From a virus: 50,831 nt of DNA. The position numbers were made by a program, and so were the translations under genes. The notes beneath the pieces are model-generated. The model searched no databases. It saw only the letters and a program-made list of their open reading frames with translations, and was not told where the DNA came from. This document shows positions 23,789-30,984 of this stretch, in pieces (positions within the stretch are counted from its first letter, which is position 1; every line of letters begins with the position of its first letter). The stretch is taken from IMG/VR virus record IMGVR_UViG_3300000101_000007, positions 56,356 to 107,186 of that record; one strand, given 5' to 3'.

Positions 23789-24901
23789 TTAATCTGCTCT
23801 AAAAGGTGTCCATCTATCACGTGGAACTAACTTAACTTTGTCTCTAGTCTTAACAAAGCCTTCACCTCCGGGCTTGCCACCCGTTGTAGCAACTACATCA
23901 CCTTCTGCTTTGTCAAGCTCTGCAATTACTTCATTCTTAGCTTTCATAAGCTCTGTAACAAGGAAAAATATGTTTGCCGCAGTTTGCTTACTACTGTCTA
24001 TAATACTTATAATCTTTTGCTGTTTGTTAGCGGAAACCTTTGAATTTTGAAGCCAATTGAGGAAACTGTCTACTCTCATGTCGTCTAGCTTTTTAGCTCT
24101 GCTCATTTGATTTACAAATGTGTACATGATTTCACTGATATCACTTAGCCCAGGACGCTTCTCAAAAAACTTAGCAATGTTTGCTTGTTCTTTATTTGCT
24201 ACCTTTTCTATATTGCCTAAGTTGTCTGCATTTACTGGCGGTGCTTTACTTACGTACTGTTGTCCTAATACTAAAAGATCTGCTGAGCCATTAAATTGTT
24301 TTACATCTTCTATAGGTGTGCCTGACTTATCGCCAAAGTATTCATATGCTGAATGTGCTGCAACACCAACTTTACTTTTGCCTACTCTACGTCCAATATC
24401 ACTTTGTGCTTTAACATTGTAGGTAGTTTGATTAGGAGTAAAACTAATTGCTCCGTCACTGCCTTGATAAGGTTTACCTGGATGGTATAGTAAGTCACCA
24501 TACATATAACCTTTGAAGTCCGGTGGAGTCGCTGCTTCGAATATCGGCCACAGGCTTGCCATATCTTTTGCAAACTTAGGTCTCCAATCTTCGCCCTTGC
24601 CTCTGCTGTTAATAAACTTTTCTAAGTCATCAGCTGAGTTAGACTTACCTTCTTCTTTACCCCAATTATTTTTTCCAACTAATCTAAACTGGCCGTCATC
24701 TTCACGTCCCCAGTACACTGTTGGATTACCATCCCATTTAACTGCAACATCACTAGCATCTTGCTCCATGCTCTTTAAGATTTCAACTGCACGTTTAGCA
24801 CCATCAGATGGATTAGTAAATACTAGGTCTTCTAAGTGGTTAAACTCTCTGCCTACTGCTTCTACTAATACAGCTTCTGTTAAAAATTCAAATGCTCTCA
24901 T
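23789..24901 (-). CDS. Conserved marine T4-like phage protein (MRAFEF family)
   Basis: 370 aa. The start MRAFEFLTEAVLVEAVGREF and the central HLEDLVFTNPSDGAKRAVEI, VKWDGNPTVYWGRED and YMYGDLLYHPGKPYQG segments belong to a family I know from cyanophages and pelagiphages. VKWDGNP followed by a GDLL segment is reminiscent of ligase or nucleotidyltransferase nucleotide-binding motifs (KxDG), so an adenylating activity is possible. Its start overlaps the 49-aa gene by ATGA. It forms a cassette with the nucleotidyltransferase-like gene upstream. Confidence 0.7.
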   Translation of the reverse strand: MRAFEFLTEAVLVEAVGREFNHLEDLVFTNPSDGAKRAVEILKSMEQDASDVAVKWDGNPTVYWGREDDGQFRLVGKNNWGKEEGKSNSADDLEKFINSRGKGEDWRPKFAKDMASLWPIFEAATPPDFKGYMYGDLLYHPGKPYQGSDGAISFTPNQTTYNVKAQSDIGRRVGKSKVGVAAHSAYEYFGDKSGTPIEDVKQFNGSADLLVLGQQYVSKAPPVNADNLGNIEKVANKEQANIAKFFEKRPGLSDISEIMYTFVNQMSRAKKLDDMRVDSFLNWLQNSKVSANKQQKIISIIDSSKQTAANIFFLVTELMKAKNEVIAELDKAEGDVVATTGGKPGGEGFVKTRDKVKLVPRDRWTPFRAD

Positions 24902-25047
24902 GTCTTTTTCTTCTTCTTAGTTTTATCTACGTATGTTGCGTGTGGCACATTTAAGTTCTTCTTGCCATACACGGGTCCGACTTTATGCATCTTAGAAAGT
25001 TTGTCAGCTATCGAATAACGTATGTCTACTACCTCGCTTATTCTCAT
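24898..25047 (-). CDS. Small basic phage protein
   Basis: 49 aa: MRISEVVDIRYSIADKLSKM, then a lysine-rich end. It overlaps both neighbours in ATGA style (24898-24901 and 25044-25047), which strongly supports translation. The MRISEV start resembles short tags in other marine phage proteins. Function unknown. Confidence 0.75.
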   Translation of the reverse strand: MRISEVVDIRYSIADKLSKMHKVGPVYGKKNLNVPHATYVDKTKKKKKT

Positions 25048-25820
25048 TTTACAAGGTCTATAAATTTACGCATCCAAGCATTGTGATCTGCTTGGTAAGT
25101 TTCGACTTTTTTATTGTCCGGTAATTCTAAACCGTCTCTTGCGAAAGACTCAACAGCGTCTGCAACAAGTTCTTCGTAGTTTGGTAACTTCCTAATAAAG
25201 TTAACAATTGATTCTACTGATTCAAGTGTTGATGGTGTTGCTGTTTGGCCTAATAAAGTCTTAGCGATCTGGTTGGGGTCTTGCGATACCAATTCGTTAG
25301 TTTCTCTATTTTTCAGTCCTTCATTTGCTGACCATTTCATGCCCTTGGTTTTTGCTATGCTGGAAAGGAGGATGTGTCGATGCATACCTTTATAAGGTGA
25401 GTTTGGTCCACTTCCCTGCAGGCTGAACTTCATCCAATCTGGATCACCAAACATAAAGTCTGTTTGCACAAAGCCGTTTGAATCATCCCCTTTGATTGGA
25501 GTTTTAAAGTGTACGTTGATGCCTGACTTACGTATCCACTCTTTACCGTTAGCCTCGCCACCGATTTTATCTTGTACCCAAGCAAGAAGCGTAGCTTCTA
25601 AGTCTGCTTTTGTTGTACTCGAAACATCGACTGCGAGATCTAAGTCACCACTGGTATCTTTCTTACCAGTTGTTCCTAACATATTGTCTGTGAGTTCTAA
25701 GTTAGTAATTCCTTCCAACCATTGGACAGTAGGTAATACATCGCTCTTTGCAATCCTAATGGTTGCTGGCTTACCTTCCGCATCTTTAAATATGTTACCG
25801 CCTTCTAAAAGTAGGGTCAT
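25044..25820 (-). CDS. Nucleotidyltransferase-like phage protein
   Basis: 258 aa from the ATG at 25820, which directly follows the upstream stop. SGDLDLAVDVSSTTKADLEA contains the paired Asp (DxD) of the nucleotidyltransferase superfamily, and FVQTDFMFGDPDWMKFSL could supply the third Asp. Substrate unknown; RNA or protein modification is conceivable. It forms a conserved-looking trio with the 49-aa and MRAFEF genes. Confidence 0.65.
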   Translation of the reverse strand: MTLLLEGGNIFKDAEGKPATIRIAKSDVLPTVQWLEGITNLELTDNMLGTTGKKDTSGDLDLAVDVSSTTKADLEATLLAWVQDKIGGEANGKEWIRKSGINVHFKTPIKGDDSNGFVQTDFMFGDPDWMKFSLQGSGPNSPYKGMHRHILLSSIAKTKGMKWSANEGLKNRETNELVSQDPNQIAKTLLGQTATPSTLESVESIVNFIRKLPNYEELVADAVESFARDGLELPDNKKVETYQADHNAWMRKFIDLVK

Positions 25821-25821
25821 G

Positions 25822-26082
25822 TTAGCGTTCTCGTTTCTTTGATTCAACGACTCTTTTAATACCTCTATCAAATTTGGAGGAGTCTGAGCCTTTTATAGAA
25901 TTTATAAATCTACGCTCCAGCTCAATGGCTGTTGTTTGGTCGTAATGTTTATGCATAGATTCGATTAAATTTATTGCTGAGTTAATAATATTAGTTGCAC
26001 GACTCTGTATTAGGGATTCTGTATCTCTACGATCCGCAATTTCGTTAAGTTCCTGTAAAATCGACCTTGTTTTAATTTTCAT
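25822..26082 (-). CDS. Helical hypothetical protein
   Basis: 86 aa, all helical and charged (LQELNEIADRRDTESLIQSR). It is the first gene after a perfect sigma-70 promoter (26131-26159). A role is not evident. Confidence 0.65.
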   Translation of the reverse strand: MKIKTRSILQELNEIADRRDTESLIQSRATNIINSAINLIESMHKHYDQTTAIELERRFINSIKGSDSSKFDRGIKRVVESKKRER

Positions 26083-26130
26083 CGTGTTTTCCTAAATATT
26101 ACTAAGTGTATTTACCCTTTTACGTAACAA

Positions 26131-26159
26131 ATTATACAACAATGATTTACAAGTGTCAA
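26131..26159 (-). promoter_or_regulatory. Perfect sigma-70 promoter for the 23.8-26.1 kb trio
   Basis: Minus strand TTGACA (26154-26159), 17-base spacer, TATAAT (26131-26136). Confidence 0.85.
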
Positions 26160-26239
26160 GTCCTTTTATTGTTGCAAATATAGCATGGCAGCCTTGCGCG
26201 GAAAACCGCTCTAATTAGGGCAGTAATACTGTACTATTA

Positions 26240-26247
26240 TATAAATA
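26240..26247 (+). promoter_or_regulatory. T4-type late promoter for small-peptide operon
   Basis: Plus strand TATAAATA, exact T4 late consensus, followed by C. It opens a leader of about 190 bases before the first ATG at 26442. Confidence 0.6.
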
Positions 26248-26251
26248 CAGG

Positions 26252-26441
26252 TGACAAACAAAAAGGTGACTAATTGATCCTAATAAACTTGTCAACATAT
26301 ACATACAGACACCAGGAAAGACTGGGGCATCGTCCATGCCTTACAAGTGATTGACGGGGACCAAAGGTTCACGCACCGCCGGGGAAGTTCCGGGGTATTG
26401 CTTTCCTCAAGCATCCACAAAACTTAATCAAGGAGAAAAAA
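26252..26441 (+). ncRNA. Structured 5' leader RNA, candidate cis-regulator
   Basis: No convincing ORF fills this region. It is locally GC-rich in an AT-rich genome. GGAAAG (26315-26320) can pair with CTTTCC (26401-26406) to close a domain of about 90 bases. Inside are the hairpin GGCAT-CGTCC-ATGCC (26326-26340), whose loop can pair with GGAC at 26358-26361 as a pseudoknot, and a second hairpin CCGG/CCGG (26379-26393). AAGGAG lies just before the ATG. No known riboswitch fits convincingly. Confidence 0.5.
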
Positions 26442-26621
26442 ATGGTTGTAAACCTTTTCAATGGCCTTGTGAGTTTACTTGGAAACCCAAGCCCAACTAA
26501 GGCTTTCGAAAAAGAGATGCTCACTTACGCCAAAACTGAGTACGGAAATGATTGGCAATATGCCTATCACTACATGATCACCCACAAAGGACATGGTCCT
26601 AAAATGGGAGTGAATGCCTAA
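26442..26621 (+). CDS. Small peptide, first gene of DUF1127 operon
   Basis: 59 aa: MVVNLFNGLVSLLGNPSPTK, then a charged part with TYAKTEYGNDWQYAYHYMIT. AAGGAG stands 8 bases upstream. Its stop overlaps the DUF1127 start (TAATG), so translation is coupled. Not recognised by family. Confidence 0.75.
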   Translation: MVVNLFNGLVSLLGNPSPTKAFEKEMLTYAKTEYGNDWQYAYHYMITHKGHGPKMGVNA

Positions 26622-26875
26622 TGACACAAGCAATTTTAACTGTATCTAATTTGTTACAAGATGCCCTAGAAGGGCTTGTTGATTTAGTAAAACAATGGAG
26701 ACGCAACAGAGCCCGCAAGGCTATGGCTGCATCAACTCGCACACAATTATCCCAACTAACTGATCACGAACTTAAAGATTTAGGAATAGGTCGCAGCGAT
26801 ATTGAAAGTATTGCTAGAGGCACGTTTCACGATCCAAGAGTCGGAACTAATAAGAATTTAAGAGGATGGGTATAA
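26621..26875 (+). CDS. DUF1127 (YjiS-like) small protein
   Basis: 84 aa. The C-terminal 45 residues are a DUF1127 domain: RAMAASTRTQLSQL-type arginine-rich helix, then LTDHELKDLGIGRSDIESIA and a FHDPR tail. DUF1127 proteins are abundant in alphaproteobacteria, where some control RNA turnover, phosphate or carbon metabolism. A phage copy suggests mimicry of a host small regulator. It is linked by TAATG overlaps on both sides. Confidence 0.88.
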   Translation: MTQAILTVSNLLQDALEGLVDLVKQWRRNRARKAMAASTRTQLSQLTDHELKDLGIGRSDIESIARGTFHDPRVGTNKNLRGWV

Positions 26876-27090
26876 TGACTGCGATAACACAAACTACATG
26901 GAATCTTACATGTAAACTTTGTACCATTATAAGGAATGCTTTGTTTGCATTCTGGGTTGGTACAATTGCCTTTGGCGAAACAGCAGGTCGTGCTAGAGCT
27001 GCTAATGAACTTGCCCGTATGGGTTATTTAAACGAAGCTAAGAAACTAATGACGGAGAGAGAGAATGCTTTTGTTAAAAAGATTGTATAA
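26875..27090 (+). CDS. Small membrane-associated peptide, GRARAA type
   Basis: 71 aa from the ATG at 26875 (TAATG overlap with DUF1127; AGAGG upstream). One hydrophobic stretch (IIRNALFAFWVGTIAFG) is followed by GRARAANELARMGYLNEAKK, a motif repeated in the next protein. Probably a small inner-membrane-associated factor. Confidence 0.7.
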   Translation: MTAITQTTWNLTCKLCTIIRNALFAFWVGTIAFGETAGRARAANELARMGYLNEAKKLMTERENAFVKKIV

Positions 27091-27319
27091 CAATTTAGAG
27101 ATTGCCGGTTACGGTAGAGCTGCAAACGCAATGCGTTTACAAGGTTATCCAACTTTAGCAAAAGAACTATTGATCGAGCAAGAGCGTTTAAGAAGTGTTA
27201 AGCGTAGAGCAATTGAAAGACTAGAAAGAGTAAAGAAAGCCAAATCTAACTATGAGCCTGGTGATCATTACTTTAAAGGAAAGTCAAAGTCTGTCGCATT
27301 CTGGAAAGGACACGCATGA
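27065..27319 (+). CDS. Small basic protein related to its neighbour
   Basis: 84 aa. GYGRAANAMRLQGYPTLAKE echoes the GRARAANELARMGY segment of the preceding protein, which suggests duplication. A basic helical middle follows (SVKRRAIERLERVKKAKSN). It overlaps the upstream gene by 26 bases and the next by 4 (ATGA). Confidence 0.7.
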   Translation: MLLLKRLYNNLEIAGYGRAANAMRLQGYPTLAKELLIEQERLRSVKRRAIERLERVKKAKSNYEPGDHYFKGKSKSVAFWKGHA

Positions 27320-27366
27320 TGTGGCCATATACTGAAGACGAAGCTGATTGGTTAAGCGGAAAATAA
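27316..27366 (+). CDS. 16-residue peptide
   Basis: MMWPYTEDEADWLSGK, starting in an ATGA overlap with the preceding stop. A WPYTE-E-WL pattern of very short proteins is one I associate with marine bacteria and phages, which makes it more than chance. It ends just before a strong hairpin (27377-27402). Confidence 0.55.
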   Translation: MMWPYTEDEADWLSGK

Positions 27367-27376
27367 AACTAAATGA

Positions 27377-27402
27377 CAGAGCTGTCCGCCAAGACGGCTC
27401 TG
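27377..27402 (+). other. Stable hairpin at end of small-peptide operon
   Basis: CAGAGCTGTC / GACGGCTCTG, 10 pairs with one T.G and a 6-base loop. No T run follows, so it is more likely a 3' stabilising or processing element than an intrinsic terminator. Confidence 0.6.
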
Positions 27403-27431
27403 CCATAACTTCTTTGTGTTATGAAATATTT

Positions 27432-27665
27432 TTATTTTCGATTATAGATATGATATAACACCCATACAGCAACTAAGCCAACTAATCCCTGTGCAGATAA
27501 CGCTGTTATCATTCCAGTGATGTTACTTACTACGCTGATGTTTGGCCAGAACGGAATGTTCTGCCCGTTGAATAAGACTTCAAGCACAATGCCTAAAGCG
27601 ATGAATGATACACCCACTTCAGTAATTGCAGAGGCCCAGCCTTTTACTTTATTTAAGATTTCCAT
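27432..27665 (-). CDS. Small two-TM membrane protein
   Basis: 77 aa from the ATG at 27665, with GGAG 9 bases upstream. Two hydrophobic helices (GVSFIALGIVLEVLF and LVGLVAVWVLYHIY) flank a short loop. The architecture resembles small holin-like proteins of cyanophages. It is convergent with the small-peptide operon. Confidence 0.65.
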   Translation of the reverse strand: MEILNKVKGWASAITEVGVSFIALGIVLEVLFNGQNIPFWPNISVVSNITGMITALSAQGLVGLVAVWVLYHIYNRK

Positions 27666-27813
27666 GTTGGTTATCTCCTTCTTGTTTCCTGACAACACTC
27701 AAGCGTTGAAGTCAGTGTAATATTTAGGTGTGTGACTCTAAGAGCAAACATAGCATAAATGGTTTGCGGCACCTACAACAAAGGTGTTTGGTAAAGAAAA
27801 ATCATTAAGTACG

Positions 27814-27842
27814 TTGACAAAGGTAAATAATAGTGTTACATT
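27814..27842 (+). promoter_or_regulatory. Sigma-70 promoter upstream of 27885 gene
   Basis: Plus strand TTGACA (27814-27819), 17-base spacer, TACATT (27837-27842). The region 27699-27813 otherwise holds only an inverted repeat GCAAAC/GTTTGC (27744-27767) and no gene. Confidence 0.75.
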
Positions 27843-27884
27843 ACTAATGTAGCATAACACACAACACACACAAGGAGAAGTAAG

Positions 27885-28154
27885 ATGTCATTAGACAAAA
27901 TCAAAGACGCACTACCTAAAGTGCAATTCAATAAAAACGGTTACGAAATTCGCACAGAAGTTTTAGATATGGCTAAAGCGTTCACAGAGTTTGAATATTC
28001 AAACAGGTGGATGGGCTTTGAAGTATCGGCAAAACGTGATGAAAAGACTGGTCAAGTTATCAATAAAGTTGACATGCCAGAGATTCCAGGTACTAAAGAA
28101 GTTTTAGAAACAGCCGAGGAGTTTTACAAGTTCGTAACAGGAACCTCAAAATAA
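27885..28154 (+). CDS. Conserved phage hypothetical protein upstream of heme operon
   Basis: 89 aa, soluble: MSLDKIKDALPKVQFNKNGY, then WMGFEVSAKRDEKTGQVINK and a helical end. AAGGAG is well placed before the ATG. It has its own promoter (27814-27842) and terminator (28247-28278), so it is transcribed apart from, or only partly into, the heme operon. Confidence 0.7.
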   Translation: MSLDKIKDALPKVQFNKNGYEIRTEVLDMAKAFTEFEYSNRWMGFEVSAKRDEKTGQVINKVDMPEIPGTKEVLETAEEFYKFVTGTSK

Positions 28155-28246
28155 AAAACTACACAAATATAATTTCCTAATTGACGGGATGAAGATATAC
28201 AAGACGGCATAGCCAAAACAATAGAAAGAAATTAAATTTGAAGGAA

Positions 28247-28278
28247 AGAAAGGTAGCCAGGTTGCTGCCTTTCTTTTT
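28247..28278 (+). terminator. Rho-independent terminator before heme operon
   Basis: AGAAAGGTAGC / GCTGCCTTTCT, 11 pairs with one T.G, 6-base loop, then TTTTT. It insulates hemF from the upstream promoter. Confidence 0.9.
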
Positions 28279-28287
28279 GAGTACAAC

Positions 28288-28295
28288 TTAAATAC
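28288..28295 (+). promoter_or_regulatory. Late-type motif at the hemF start
   Basis: Plus strand TTAAATAC, one base from T4 late consensus, ending 4 bases before the hemF ATG. There is no Shine-Dalgarno sequence between, so a leaderless mRNA is possible. The same arrangement precedes the hemA locus. Confidence 0.4.
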
Positions 28296-28299
28296 TGCC

Positions 28300-29118
28300 A
28301 TGAACACATTGTATACTGAATGGTTTGCACAACTTGCGCAAATTATAGAAGATAACATCAATGAAGTAGAAGCTAGATTCACACCTAAAGATCCTATTAA
28401 AATGGAAGAAGGTGGACATTCAAGCAGAGAGGGATGGACTCAAACACACAAAGTTATACGTGGAAATGTATTTGAAAAAGGTACAGTAAATTACTCGTGT
28501 GTTACTGGAGAGTTTGATCCAAGATTCGCAAAAGAGATTCCAGGTACAACTGACGAGAACAGAGAGTACTATGCTACAGGTATAAGTGTAGTATTGCACC
28601 CTACTAATCCTTGGGTACCAGCAATGCACTTCAACACAAGATACCTTAAGACACATGACAAAGAATGGTTTGGTGGTGGTATGGATCTAACTCCTTGCTT
28701 AGATGACGAGCAGTTTAAAGTAAAGTATCACCAAGAGCTTAAAAAGGTTTGTAGTGAGTATGATGCAACTTGGTACGATAAGTTTAGCAAAGCATGTGAT
28801 GAATACTTTTACTTGCCACACAGAAAAGAAACAAGAGGTATTGGAGGTTTGTTCTTCGAATATCATTCGCCAGAGGACATGGACTTTAAATTTGTAGAAC
28901 GTATGGGCATTAAGTTTGCAGATATAATGAGAACAACTGCAATTAACTACATGAACAACAACTACACAGACGAACATAAAAATATACAAAAGATCAAACG
29001 TGGACGATATGTAGAGTTTAACTTGTTATACGATCGTGGAACTAAGTTTGGTTTTAAAACAGGTGGTAACATGGAAGCAATCCTAATGAGCTTACCGCCA
29101 GATGTGAGTTGGCCGTGA
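28300..29118 (+). CDS. hemF: Oxygen-dependent coproporphyrinogen III oxidase, C-terminally short
   Basis: 272 aa. Diagnostic blocks are WFGGGMDLTPCLDDEQ, HRKETRGIGGLFFEYHSPED and GRYVEFNLLYDRGTKFGFKT followed by GGNMEAILMSLPP. It converts coproporphyrinogen III to protoporphyrinogen IX with O2. The family normally runs about 35 residues past the SLPP motif; this one stops at PPDVSWP. It is first in a tight operon hemF-peptide-hemC-hemE-hemB. There is no Shine-Dalgarno before the ATG, and a TTAAATAC motif sits just upstream. Confidence 0.95.
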   Translation: MNTLYTEWFAQLAQIIEDNINEVEARFTPKDPIKMEEGGHSSREGWTQTHKVIRGNVFEKGTVNYSCVTGEFDPRFAKEIPGTTDENREYYATGISVVLHPTNPWVPAMHFNTRYLKTHDKEWFGGGMDLTPCLDDEQFKVKYHQELKKVCSEYDATWYDKFSKACDEYFYLPHRKETRGIGGLFFEYHSPEDMDFKFVERMGIKFADIMRTTAINYMNNNYTDEHKNIQKIKRGRYVEFNLLYDRGTKFGFKTGGNMEAILMSLPPDVSWP

Positions 29119-29192
29119 ACATTGGGATAGGTGCATTAACTGCTGCTATCTTAGCATTCATTGCTTGGGTCATAAGGAAGGTTAGAAAATGA
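29115..29192 (+). CDS. 25-aa membrane peptide inside heme operon
   Basis: GTG start overlapping the hemF stop (GTGA) and a stop overlapping the hemC start (ATGA), so the frame fits the gap exactly. After four residues it is one hydrophobic helix (GALTAAILAFIAWVI) followed by a basic end (RKVRK), the positive-inside topology of a single-pass inner-membrane peptide. A good Shine-Dalgarno for hemC (AAGGAAGG) lies inside it. It might tether heme enzymes to the membrane or couple translation. Confidence 0.6.
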   Translation: MNIGIGALTAAILAFIAWVIRKVRK

Positions 29193-30010
29193 AGATAGGC
29201 GTAAGAGGAAGTAAACTAGCATTACAGTATGCAAGTAGAGCAGCGGCTCTAATAAGCGACCCAGAGATTGTTACAATAAAAACAGAAGCAGAAATTAATC
29301 CAGACACGCCTATATTGGAAATGGGCGGCAAGGGTGTATTTTGTAAAGCCATTGAGCAGAAGTTATTAGATAACGAAATTGATATTGCTGTTCACAGTTT
29401 AAAAGATTTACCAAGAGACTCAGATGATGTTCTTGAGATATCAGCAGTACTAACTCGTAGCGATCCTAGAGACTGCGTAATAGGCGATCCTAACAAACCC
29501 GGCGCCAAGATAGGAACAGGCAGTCCACGCAGAACTGCACAACTAAAAAAGTTATATCCAGATGCAGAGATAGTTTCTATTAGAGGAAATATTGACACAC
29601 GTATTTCTAAAGTAGAAAGTGGACAGTATGATGCTATTGTACTTGCTGTTGCAGGACTAGAAGCACTAGGATTAGAAAACAAGATAACAAAGATATTTAA
29701 CTTTGACGAAATGCTGCCAGCAGTTGGGCAAGGTGTTATTGCACTACAAACAAGAAAGAAAAGTTCCGCAAGTTATTTGTTAAGCAGTTCATCTGATGCA
29801 GACACATATAAAGGAGCAATGGCTGAACGCAAGATGCTTGAAGTTATAGATGGCGACTGCCATACTGCTGTTGGTTGTATATCTAGTGTTGTTGGAGACT
29901 GTCTAATGATTAGAGCCTACAACTTTGAAACAGATAAGTACAGTGAAGTAATAGGTAAGAAAGAAAACTATCTAGAACTTGGTGAACAACTAGGAACGAA
30001 ACTTATATGA
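29189..30010 (+). CDS. hemC: Hydroxymethylbilane synthase (porphobilinogen deaminase)
   Basis: 273 aa, compared with about 310 in bacteria. MKIGVRGSKLALQYASRA, KGVFCKAIEQKLLDNEIDIA followed by VHSLKDLP, IGTGSPRRTAQLKKLYPDAE and IRGNIDTRISKVESGQYDAI are all conserved. The dipyrromethane cofactor Cys is present in VIDGDCHTAVGC. The C-terminal third domain is shortened. It polymerises four porphobilinogens into hydroxymethylbilane. It overlaps hemE by ATGA. Confidence 0.96.
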   Translation: MKIGVRGSKLALQYASRAAALISDPEIVTIKTEAEINPDTPILEMGGKGVFCKAIEQKLLDNEIDIAVHSLKDLPRDSDDVLEISAVLTRSDPRDCVIGDPNKPGAKIGTGSPRRTAQLKKLYPDAEIVSIRGNIDTRISKVESGQYDAIVLAVAGLEALGLENKITKIFNFDEMLPAVGQGVIALQTRKKSSASYLLSSSSDADTYKGAMAERKMLEVIDGDCHTAVGCISSVVGDCLMIRAYNFETDKYSEVIGKKENYLELGEQLGTKLI

Positions 30011-30984
30011 ATGAAAAATTTAAAAATGCCTGCGATAGGGTAGAACAGTCTTGTCCTCCGATTTGGATGATGCGACAGGCTGGAAGATACCAAGCACCCT
30101 ATATGGAGATGAAAGAGAAGTTTACCTTTGAACAAATGTGTAAGTTACCTAGGGTAGCTGCCGATGTAGCAATGCTACCAATTGATCAATTTGATTTTGA
30201 TATTGCAATACTGTTTAGCGACATACTATTTCCTATTGAGGGACTAGGAGTTCCTTTAAAGTTTGCACCAGGGCCACAGTTTGAATGGTACATCAACGAA
30301 GACAACTATAAAGATCACAAAGACGTTTCACGTGCAGTAGAACACATGCAGTTTCAAAAGGCTGCTGTTTCTTCAACTAGAGAACTGTTAAGCAAAAAGA
30401 AAAGCCTAATAGGATTTGTAGGCGGCCCGTGGACACTGTTAAACTATGCTACAGGTAAAAAGCCTAATATGGATTTAAAATGGAAGGCAGCATACATGGA
30501 AGAAGTTATTGTTCCTGTGCTATCACGTAACATACAACTGCAACTAGAAGCAGGTGCAGAGAAAGTTATGATACTTGATAGTGGTGTAGCCAACATGAGT
30601 GAGTCTTTTTTTAAAACACATTACGTTAATCTATTACAACCACTAAAACACGCTGATACAGGTTACTACACACAACATCTAAATCACAAGTGTTTGCCTA
30701 CACTGTATAGAATGGGCTGGGCAGGATTGGGTATTGATAGTACAGTTGATATACATAGAACATTTAAGAAATATCAAGAAGGATTTATACAAGGCAACTT
30801 CGATGAGAAGTTAATGATGACTCCTGAACTATACTTAAAGAAAGAAATATCAGAATGGCTTGACAGTATGGAGCGTATTGATAGAACTGGTTGGATATGT
30901 GGGCTAGGACATGGCATACATAAAGAAACACCAGAGGACAATGTAAAACTATTTGTAGACATGGTTAGGGAAAGATTCGAATGA
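30007..30984 (+). CDS. hemE: Uroporphyrinogen decarboxylase
   Basis: 325 aa. The signature PPIWMMRQAGRYQAPYMEMK is followed by FDFDIAILFSDILFPIEGLG with the catalytic Asp, and GFVGGPWTLLNYATG. It is a full (beta/alpha)8 enzyme that decarboxylates uroporphyrinogen III to coproporphyrinogen III. AGGA sits 10-12 bases before the ATG. ATGA overlaps join it to hemC and hemB. Confidence 0.96.
   Translation: MNEKFKNACDRVEQSCPPIWMMRQAGRYQAPYMEMKEKFTFEQMCKLPRVAADVAMLPIDQFDFDIAILFSDILFPIEGLGVPLKFAPGPQFEWYINEDNYKDHKDVSRAVEHMQFQKAAVSSTRELLSKKKSLIGFVGGPWTLLNYATGKKPNMDLKWKAAYMEEVIVPVLSRNIQLQLEAGAEKVMILDSGVANMSESFFKTHYVNLLQPLKHADTGYYTQHLNHKCLPTLYRMGWAGLGIDSTVDIHRTFKKYQEGFIQGNFDEKLMMTPELYLKKEISEWLDSMERIDRTGWICGLGHGIHKETPEDNVKLFVDMVRERFE

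Noticed and set aside
26326-26376. Leader bases ATCGTCCATG, GACGGGG and GGTTCACGCACC resemble pieces of the glnA/Downstream-peptide (glutamine) riboswitch.
   Set aside because: The first strand does not pair with the last as the model requires; similarity is in scattered blocks only. Kept as an unassigned structured leader.
27377-27402. Hairpin as an intrinsic terminator of the small-peptide operon.
   Set aside because: The stem is strong but no T run follows on the plus strand, so it is listed as a hairpin of unknown role.
28155-28246. A gene or sigma-70 promoter between the 27885 gene and the terminator.
   Set aside because: The only ATG frame is seven codons long; a TTGACG at this site has no matching -10.
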